A stretch of 11,282 nt of DNA, taken from assembly GCA_002773655.1 (NCBI GenBank), contig PFAR01000028.1, positions 6,533-17,814 on the forward strand. The letters run 5' to 3'. The DNA is from Candidatus Falkowbacteria bacterium CG10_big_fil_rev_8_21_14_0_10_43_10. GTDB lineage: Bacteria > Patescibacteriota > Patescibacteriia > Patescibacteriales > XYC2-FULL-47-12. This document shows positions 6,555 through 11,282 of this stretch, in pieces (the stretch's first letter is position 1; each line of letters opens with the position of its first letter). The translations under genes and the position numbers were made by a program. The notes below the pieces were generated by a model, which saw only the letters and a list, made by a program, of their open reading frames with translations, did no database searches and had not been told where the DNA came from.

Positions 6555-6908
6555 ATGACACAAAGTAATAGTAACAATCCAGTCACAAAAAAAGAGTTAG
6601 TAGAAGTTTTAGGCACTTTTACTGAAGATCTTTTGTTACCGGCAGTGGAAAATATAATGGATAATAAGTTGGGCGAACATACCCACGAGATGGGAAATAT
6701 GATGGACCAGAAATTAGCAAAGCATACGCATGAAATGAAAAATTATATTGATAGCAAGCTCGCTGAACAGAAAGGCGATATTATTTCTTATATAAAAGGC
6801 GACAGGGAACGGGATAATAACTGGAAATTAAAGGTGGTTGAAATTTTGAAGCGAAATAAGTTGGCAAATCCGAAAGAACTTGAATTATTAGCTAATTTTG
6901 TAAAATAA
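6555..6908 (+). CDS. Small His-containing coiled-coil protein, unknown function
   Basis: A 117-residue soluble protein with no signal peptide or membrane segment; I do not recognise a named family. It has a short polar start (MTQSNSNNPVTKKELVEVL), then a charged helical stretch with three 15-residue repeats: MDNKLGEHTHEMGNM (35-49), MDQKLAKHTHEMKNY (50-64) and IDSKLAEQKGDIISY (65-79). A basic/charged helix (KGDRERDNNWKLKVVEILKR, 81-100) and a final helix follow. A long coiled coil and self-association are likely. The first two repeats each carry an HTH triplet (H42/H44, H57/H59). Small coiled-coil proteins of this style are, from memory, frequent in CPR genomes. The frame is open upstream to 6456, but that part overlaps the isomerase gene and the direct repeat and has no homology-like features, so the ATG at 6555 is preferred. 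No Shine-Dalgarno sequence is seen. Confidence 0.75.
   Translation: MTQSNSNNPVTKKELVEVLGTFTEDLLLPAVENIMDNKLGEHTHEMGNMMDQKLAKHTHEMKNYIDSKLAEQKGDIISYIKGDRERDNNWKLKVVEILKRNKLANPKELELLANFVK
6657..6791 (+). repeat. Three 45-bp tandem units encoding 15-residue coiled-coil repeats
   Basis: Units at 6657-6701, 6702-6746 and 6747-6791 align codon for codon (ATG GAY ARx AAR, ATG GAC CAG AAA, ATT GAT AGC AAG). The bases have drifted much more than the protein pattern, which suggests an old internal duplication kept for its helical spacing. The third unit has lost the HTH triplet. Confidence 0.6.
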
Positions 6909-6919
6909 AATTATTTTAC
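6900..6919. repeat. Hairpin overlapping the stop of the coiled-coil gene
   Basis: GTAAAATAA (6900-6908) pairs with TTATTTTAC (6911-6919) across two bases, and the TAA stop (6906-6908) is part of the left arm. The stem is all A/T apart from its outermost pair. It is followed on the plus strand by AGGGTAAAAAAAAT, so it is not a normal plus-strand terminator, although its right arm has a short T stretch. Confidence 0.55.
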
Positions 6920-6924
6920 AGGGT

Positions 6925-6969
6925 AAAAAAAATAGGCCGGGATGCGTGAGAGTATCACACACCCGGCCT
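6925..6969 (-). terminator. Intrinsic terminator for the 972-residue secreted protein gene
   Basis: On the minus strand a G/C-rich 8-bp stem, AGGCCGGG (6934-6941) with CCCGGCCT (6962-6969), has an extra inner pairing GTGA (6946-6949) with TCAC (6955-6958), and is followed by a U-run (complement of the eight As at 6925-6932). It begins 15 bases past the stop codon at 6985-6987. On the plus strand the stem is followed by TTTATAGTTT, so it may also act weakly on the coiled-coil gene. Confidence 0.9.
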
Positions 6970-6984
6970 TTATAGTTTGAAAGA

Positions 6985-9903
6985 TCATTCCGACAGGAGC
7001 GATACTGCTCCCGCGGTCGTGAACGGCCCATAAATCAACGGGTCCCCACTTTCACTAAAAGCGAAGATACGGAAAGCGTAATCATGCCCCGCTTCCGGCC
7101 CGCTACGGAAGGCAGGCGCGATAATTTCAGAGGAGTTTACGCTCCAGTAGAAATTTCCGCTCCCGCCCTGGCGTTCGTTGCGCCCCAGATACACAAAGTC
7201 GTCGTTGTCTACAGAAACATAAACGTGGACGCCTTTCGTATCAGGGTGCGGCATACTATACCAAATAGTCAGGTCTTCTTCGCCACTAACATCCGTGTCA
7301 GTAGCGCCGACAATGTTTTCGGCAGAGAGCAGATTATCAGTTACGACAACCGCCTCTCCCTCCTGAAAAGTTGGCGACGGGAATTCCTGTCCTTCCTCCA
7401 TGAAGAACACCATCCCGTTGGCGATGAACGGACCGTAATGATGCGGACTGCCGCTTCGTGTCAAGGCATATACCGCGAACTGGTAGAAATGCCCATTTTG
7501 CGGTCCGTTGCGGAACAGCCAGTTACTAAGCGGATTAGTATTCGTCCTCCAAGTAAAATGGCTGTCCGTCCCATTTCCGGTTTGACCGAGATATGCCCAC
7601 CTATTCCCGTTATCAGAGATGTAGATGTGGACATTTTTAGAATCACTCTGGTCAACATTCCACCAGACGGTCATTTTTTCATAACCATCTGGGTCAACGT
7701 CAAAACCGTTGACCAGATTCTCGCGAGAGGCCTCGTTATCCGTAACGACAATTCCGTTTGCCGCCATTGCCGGAACTGGCAGCGGCTGTTCTTGAGATAG
7801 GAACAGCACCGGCTCCGGCTGTTTCTGCACCCGGTCAAAAAGCGGACCGGATGCGGTTGTTGGATAAATCCAGAAGCGATAACGCGCTCCCGGGGCCGGT
7901 CCTAACCCGAAGAACGGATTAAGAAATTGCCGTCCAAGACTCGGTCGCCATTCCCACCGCCCGGAGTTATCCGTTCCAGTGCGGCCCACATATAACGCCT
8001 GTGTGGCATTGTCCACGAAAGCGTAGATGTAATTATCAACCGCATCGGAGACGGGATTCCACCATAACGCCAAAACGCGGTTATTGTCCGCGTCCCGATC
8101 GTGGCCACCGGTTAAGTCCTGCAACGAATATATATCATCCGTCACAATGATTGTTCCGGTTGCCGGACGAACAGTCGCGAACGGCCGCGGCGTATTTGTC
8201 GGCATCGCCGTCGGAACGCGAGTTACTGTTGGTGTCGGTGTGGCGACCTTGTTAGTTACCGTATAAGTAACTAATTCAGTCCTTTGATTCAGACCATCGC
8301 CGACTTTTACCTGAAAGTAAATAATTCCACTTTGATTTGTGAAAACGACAAGAGTTCTTATTGTCGTATTTCCGATAACTCTCGTCTCTGCTGATATGAC
8401 TGGCGCGGTATCCGGATTAGATAAGGTGATTGTCGGTGGACCAGGCCCGTCTCTGTCCGTGGTTTTCAACTCAAGGACCAACGCGGCGTCAAGCGGCACA
8501 TTATCTAATGACATGTTGCCGCTGTAACTAAATTCCGGCGGCCAGTTACCCGGCGTCGGCGTCAGCGTCGCCGTTGGCGTCGCTGTTGCCGTGAGTGTGC
8601 TGGTTGCCGTATTCGTCGCCGTGGGCGTATTCGTCGCCGTCGGCGTATTCGTCATCGTGGGCGTCGCTGTTGCCGTCGCTGTCGCCGTATTGGTCGGAAT
8701 AGGCGTCGGAGTGTCCGTCGCTGTCGCCGTCGGCGTCAGAGTCGCAGTCGGCGTGTTCGTCGGAATAGGCGTCGCGGTATTCGTCGCCGTAGCCGTCGGC
8801 GTAAATGTCGCCGTGAACGTCGGCGTCGGGCTCGGACCTGGGGTGTGCGTGCTAGTCGCCGTCGGCGTGTTCGTCGGCGTAAACGTAAACGTCGGAGTCG
8901 GCGTAAACGTAAACGTCGGAGTCGGCGTCGGCGGGCGCTCCGTGATAGAAACATAGACCATCGCCGTCCTATTTCCGCCATTCCCATCAGAGATGGAATA
9001 GGCGAAGAAGTCCGAGCCATAGTATTCACTGCTCGGCGTATAATAGATATTGCCAGAAATGTAGGCGATGCCGTGTTGAGGGTTGTTAACGCTGAAAACC
9101 GTAAGGGTTTCAGCCGGGTCCGGAGAACTGCTATCATTGTTTAACACATTAATATAGTTTCCGCCGCTGTTTTCGTCAACTGTAACCCAGTCATCATTAG
9201 CTGATGGGTTGTCGTTGACGTTAGCGACTGAAATACTAACTGTCCCCGTACTAATCCCGCCGAAACCGTCATTAATGGCATAAGTGACTATGTCACTACC
9301 ATAATAGTCGGTGTGGGGCGTGTACTGAATTTTCCCACCGGAAACAATGGCGTTCCCGTGTCCGGCGTTGCCGCTGACAAGAGTCAGCGTTTCAAACAGG
9401 TCCGGCGCCAACGAGTCATTGGCAAGGACATCAATAATTATTGAACTGTCCTCGTTAAGACTCGCGCTGTCGCTGTTCGCGGTCGGGTTAGTGTTGTTGC
9501 TCACCAAGCCGTTAACTATAACTTTCCCCAGCGGAGCGCCGGAGATTGTTATTGCCGCGTCAATTAAATTCCATGACGCGAACGGCACGGGTGGAGTCTG
9601 AAAAAAACTCAACGGCTTATTAGACTGCCCGAATCCGCTCCAGAACAAAAAGTTTCCGAGCGTCGCCGTATTCTGCGGCCCGCTCACCGTGATCGTCTCC
9701 GAGCTAATCGTCCCCTGTTGGGGATTGCTCGGATGCTTGATAGTCAGCACAACCTGCAAGGTGTGCGACTGCCCGGCTCCCGCAAGCGTATAGATATTAA
9801 CGCTCGCGCCCGAAAATGGCGTGTTCGCCGGGGCTTCAAACGCTCGCGCGTTCGTTGCCCAAAACAAAACTGCCGCGAATGCAACTACGATTGCCTTTCT
9901 CAT
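6985..9903 (-). CDS. Large secreted multi-domain beta-sandwich protein
   Basis: A 972-residue exported protein of unknown function. A signal peptide (residues 1-21, hydrophobic AIVVAFAAVLFW, cleavage after ARA) is followed by an unrecognised beta domain (about 22-138), two cadherin-like tandem-95/VCBS-type repeats (about 139-229 and 232-322, with IDVLANDS, YYGSDIVTYAINDG and YYGSDFFAYSISDGNGG), a Thr/Pro/Ala-rich linker (324-452), an Ig-like module (about 453-551), a short Pro/Thr linker, and three copies of a repeat with TD-to-TD spacing 133-134 residues (starting at 584, 717 and 850). No LPXTG motif, C-terminal membrane helix or catalytic motif is visible, so it may be released or held non-covalently. 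An adhesin, envelope or matrix role is an inference. It has a strong AAGGAG ribosome binding site, a good promoter and its own terminator, so it is monocistronic. Its codon use is more G/C-rich than its neighbours. Confidence 0.92.
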   Translation of the reverse strand: MRKAIVVAFAAVLFWATNARAFEAPANTPFSGASVNIYTLAGAGQSHTLQVVLTIKHPSNPQQGTISSETITVSGPQNTATLGNFLFWSGFGQSNKPLSFFQTPPVPFASWNLIDAAITISGAPLGKVIVNGLVSNNTNPTANSDSASLNEDSSIIIDVLANDSLAPDLFETLTLVSGNAGHGNAIVSGGKIQYTPHTDYYGSDIVTYAINDGFGGISTGTVSISVANVNDNPSANDDWVTVDENSGGNYINVLNNDSSSPDPAETLTVFSVNNPQHGIAYISGNIYYTPSSEYYGSDFFAYSISDGNGGNRTAMVYVSITERPPTPTPTFTFTPTPTFTFTPTNTPTATSTHTPGPSPTPTFTATFTPTATATNTATPIPTNTPTATLTPTATATDTPTPIPTNTATATATATPTMTNTPTATNTPTATNTATSTLTATATPTATLTPTPGNWPPEFSYSGNMSLDNVPLDAALVLELKTTDRDGPGPPTITLSNPDTAPVISAETRVIGNTTIRTLVVFTNQSGIIYFQVKVGDGLNQRTELVTYTVTNKVATPTPTVTRVPTAMPTNTPRPFATVRPATGTIIVTDDIYSLQDLTGGHDRDADNNRVLALWWNPVSDAVDNYIYAFVDNATQALYVGRTGTDNSGRWEWRPSLGRQFLNPFFGLGPAPGARYRFWIYPTTASGPLFDRVQKQPEPVLFLSQEQPLPVPAMAANGIVVTDNEASRENLVNGFDVDPDGYEKMTVWWNVDQSDSKNVHIYISDNGNRWAYLGQTGNGTDSHFTWRTNTNPLSNWLFRNGPQNGHFYQFAVYALTRSGSPHHYGPFIANGMVFFMEEGQEFPSPTFQEGEAVVVTDNLLSAENIVGATDTDVSGEEDLTIWYSMPHPDTKGVHVYVSVDNDDFVYLGRNERQGGSGNFYWSVNSSEIIAPAFRSGPEAGHDYAFRIFAFSESGDPLIYGPFTTAGAVSLLSE
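6994..8154 (-). repeat. Three tandem copies of an unrecognised ~120-residue domain
   Basis: Copies lie at residues about 584-703, 717-835 and 850-970. Shared pattern: hydrophobic-VTD at the start, S..N/DL..G.D.D soon after, a strand with L/M-T/A-x-W-W/Y, VHIY-S-DN, YLG/VGRTG, SG/SHF-W, an F..GP..GHxYxF segment, and an ending SG.P..YGPF...G. The alternating strands predict a beta-sandwich. The middle and last copies are closest, and the first has lost the YGPF ending. The aromatic residues and D.D.D/G segment could bind sugar or calcium, which is a guess. Confidence 0.75.
8548..8934 (-). repeat. Low-complexity Thr/Pro/Ala-rich linker DNA
   Basis: Encodes residues 324-452, almost entirely Thr, Pro, Ala with some Asn, Phe and Ile (TPTATAT, TNTPTAT and TFTFTPT units). 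On the plus strand it reads as repeated GTCGCCGT and GGCGTC blocks. In exported proteins such linkers form extended, often glycosylated stalks. The DNA is prone to slippage, so length differences between strains and assembly errors are likely here. It also creates a long spurious opposite-strand frame of Val/Gly/Ala. Confidence 0.9.
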
Positions 9904-9909
9904 GGCGCT

Positions 9910-9915
9910 CTCCTT
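9910..9915 (-). promoter_or_regulatory. Strong Shine-Dalgarno sequence AAGGAG
   Basis: AAGGAG lies 6 bases before the ATG (9901-9903) of the 972-residue protein. It fixes the start, which also gives a proper signal peptide. The other genes whose starts are visible lack a comparable site. Confidence 0.85.
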
Positions 9916-9971
9916 TTTCCCGATTTTTCCGATATCGGCAAACTTGGATTTTTTTGAATTTTAAATGGTAC

Positions 9972-10001
9972 AACTAACCCTGTTGAAAAATAGAGTCAGT
10001 T
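9972..10001 (-). promoter_or_regulatory. Possible stem-loop at the 5' end of the secreted-protein leader
   Basis: In the minus-strand transcript AACUGAC (9995-10001) can pair with GUUAGUU (9972-9978), seven pairs with one G-U, at about the predicted transcription start. It could protect the 5' end of the roughly 98-base leader. The leader also holds the 10-bp palindrome CCGATATCGG (9929-9938). No known riboswitch is recognised. Confidence 0.3.
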
Positions 10002-10007
10002 CCCGTA

Positions 10008-10036
10008 ATGTTAGCAGAAAATTAGATTTTTGTCAA
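10008..10036 (-). promoter_or_regulatory. Sigma70-type promoter of the secreted-protein gene
   Basis: On the minus strand a perfect TTGACA -35 (10031-10036) is followed by a 17-base spacer and TAACAT (10008-10013, four of six matches to TATAAT). The predicted start is near 10001-10004, giving a leader of about 98 bases before the ATG at 9901-9903. Confidence 0.7.
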
Positions 10037-10059
10037 TATATACGAAAAATAGGGGTTGC

Positions 10060-10085
10060 GGTATAATAATTTAACGGATTATACC
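10060..10085. promoter_or_regulatory. Inverted repeat between the divergent promoters, possible operator
   Basis: GGTATAAT (10060-10067) and ATTATACC (10078-10085) are perfect inverted copies around 10 bases. The repeat ends 5 bases upstream of the plus-strand -35 and lies 23 bases upstream of the minus-strand -35, a natural place for a regulator serving both genes. No regulator gene is nearby, so binding is only a suggestion. Confidence 0.4.
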
Positions 10086-10090
10086 AGCTA

Positions 10091-10120
10091 TTGACAAAAT
10101 ATGAAAATATGTTATATAAT
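10091..10120 (+). promoter_or_regulatory. Consensus sigma70 promoter of the Ig-like surface protein gene
   Basis: A perfect TTGACA (10091-10096), an 18-base spacer and a perfect TATAAT (10115-10120) lie 36 bases before the ATG at 10157, giving a leader of about 30 A/T-rich bases. This is the best promoter in the window and suggests strong constitutive expression. Confidence 0.85.
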
Positions 10121-10156
10121 AAATAATTAAAATAATTAAAATTTTATCCATATTTT

Positions 10157-11282
10157 ATGGCAAAAAAAATAAAAAAAGGAGCAGGTTTTATTCTTAATAA
10201 GGCATTAATCAGCATTTTGCTATCCATATCGCTTATAGTGGGCGGTATTTTTATTTACCAAAAAGCATTCGCTGTTAATAATATTACCCCGGCAACCGGC
10301 GGGGAAAACATTTCCCTAGATACGGTTGGCGGAAGCTACACGACCTTAGGGACCATTTCCATTACTGAAGCGGCTTTGGCTGAAATAAAAACCGGCACGC
10401 ATACTTTTACTTTGCCGCCGGGATGGGAGTTTAATACCGCTTCAACAATTACATTTTTTTCCAACTGGGAAACTTCCGGACTTTTGGTTGACGGCAGTTT
10501 TGACATAACGCCCAGCGCTAATTTTTTTTCTATTAATGTTGTTTGGGAATCATGGCAGGCGCCGGCGACTATTTCTTTTTCCAATATCAAAGTTCGTCCG
10601 ACGCATACTACCCCGCAAAGCGCTTTAAAAATTACCCATACCGCCGGAGTTATGACTGGCGTAACCAATGGCAACGGCAATGGAGTTGTCGGCGACAATT
10701 TTGGGCTATTAAGTTCTATCGTCGGCCAGGCCGCCAGCTTGCGCGTTACTTCCAGCGGAGCCAGTTCGGTCAGCACAACTGTCGGAGTTAGCAAGCCCTT
10801 AACTATTACCGCCTATGACAAGCACGGCAATATAGTTTCTTCTGGCCCGAATAATTATATCGGAGCGAAAAATTTAATCTTCTCCGGATTATCTTCTTCG
10901 CCGGCCGGCGGAGTGCCGAACGTAAACGGCGTTAACCTCGGCGGCGCAACTTCCATAACCTTTACCAATGGCGTCGCCAGCGCGACCGTTACTCCGTATA
11001 AAGCGGAAAGCGTTTCTTTGGATGTCCTTCAAAGCGGCACTAGTGTTTCTTCTGCTAGCGACGCCAGCTATGATTTAGATATTTCAACCGTTGATAATAC
11101 AAAACCGGTAATAACTTTAACCGGCGCAAATCCGCAGACGATAGAAGTCGGCAGCGCGTATTCGGAATTAGGCGCCACTGCCAGCGATAACCATGACGGC
11201 AACATCACCGCCAGCATTGTAATAAACGCTACTGCGGTTAATACCGCCGTGGTTGGTTCATATACCATTACCTATAATGTGA
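10157..11282 (+). CDS. Exported Ig-like surface protein, 3' end beyond window
   Basis: An open frame of 375 codons with no stop before the window edge. It starts MAKKIKKGAGFILNKALISI and has a lysine-rich head followed by a hydrophobic segment (about 16-34); AFA before V40 is a possible signal peptidase site, otherwise the segment is a membrane anchor. The next part (NNITPATGGENISLDT, with TFTLPPGWEFN later) resembles beta domains I remember from CPR surface proteins. A bacterial Ig-like module with AYDKHGNIV and KNLIFSGL follows. From residue 313, DNTKPVITLTG, IEVGSAYSELGATASDNHDGNITA and VGSYTITYNV match the DUF5011 surface Ig-like domain. It is probably a long repeat-rich cell-surface protein. 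The ATG at 10157 has no Shine-Dalgarno sequence but fits the promoter and signal segment. It is divergent from the 972-residue secreted protein. Confidence 0.85.
   Translation, partial: MAKKIKKGAGFILNKALISILLSISLIVGGIFIYQKAFAVNNITPATGGENISLDTVGGSYTTLGTISITEAALAEIKTGTHTFTLPPGWEFNTASTITFFSNWETSGLLVDGSFDITPSANFFSINVVWESWQAPATISFSNIKVRPTHTTPQSALKITHTAGVMTGVTNGNGNGVVGDNFGLLSSIVGQAASLRVTSSGASSVSTTVGVSKPLTITAYDKHGNIVSSGPNNYIGAKNLIFSGLSSSPAGGVPNVNGVNLGGATSITFTNGVASATVTPYKAESVSLDVLQSGTSVSSASDASYDLDISTVDNTKPVITLTGANPQTIEVGSAYSELGATASDNHDGNITASIVINATAVNTAVVGSYTITYNV

Noticed and set aside
8548..8934. Possible CRISPR-like or minisatellite array
   Set aside because: No constant repeat and variable spacer structure; the units follow codon triplets in a continuous reading frame.
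8591..8956. Open frame on the plus strand encoding a Val/Gly/Ala-rich chain that looks like a membrane protein
   Set aside because: It is the exact opposite strand of the Thr/Pro linker of the 972-residue protein. The apparent hydrophobicity is an artefact of the ACN/CCN codon repeats.
10336..10794. 152-residue minus-strand frame
   Set aside because: Opposite the plus-strand surface protein frame, which has a promoter, secretion segment and known domains.

Overview
The window looks like part of a small-genome bacterium, most likely of the Patescibacteria/CPR (Parcubacteria-like) kind. This is an inference. It rests on start codons that mostly lack a Shine-Dalgarno sequence, many short palindromic and A/T-rich intergenic repeats, a compact bifunctional phosphoglucose/phosphomannose isomerase, a small coiled-coil orphan, and secreted proteins built from beta-sandwich repeats. 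UGA is an ordinary stop here (guaB and the 972-residue protein both end on it), so the Gracilibacteria/SR1 code does not apply. No tRNA, rRNA, CRISPR array, transposase or phage gene was seen.

Left part (1-5318): purine and housekeeping genes. On the minus strand, in transcription order, lie guaA (GMP synthetase, with an extended C-terminal part like the eukaryotic enzyme), a metal-dependent amidohydrolase of the MTA/SAH deaminase-chlorohydrolase type, and a thioredoxin cut by the window edge. guaB (IMP dehydrogenase) diverges from guaA across about 200 bases. Together guaB and guaA convert IMP to XMP and then GMP. The amidohydrolase may act on a purine-related compound, but its substrate cannot be read from the sequence.

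Middle (5319-6984): a large A/T-rich palindrome separates guaB from the PGI/PMI gene, followed by a 117-residue coiled-coil protein of unknown function. Repeat elements sit in or against three of the stop codons on this strand, and a perfect 28-bp palindrome lies in frame inside the PGI/PMI gene. A strong intrinsic terminator facing the minus strand closes the section.

Right part (6985-11282): two divergent genes for exported proteins. The minus-strand gene encodes a 972-residue secreted protein with a signal peptide, two cadherin-like (tandem-95) repeats, a 129-residue Thr/Pro-rich linker, an Ig-like module and three copies of a domain with a period of about 133 residues that I do not recognise. 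The plus-strand gene runs off the window edge and encodes a membrane-targeted, Ig-like surface protein ending here in a DUF5011-type domain. The 253 bases between them carry a clear sigma70-type promoter in each direction. The minus-strand gene is the only one here with a strong Shine-Dalgarno sequence.
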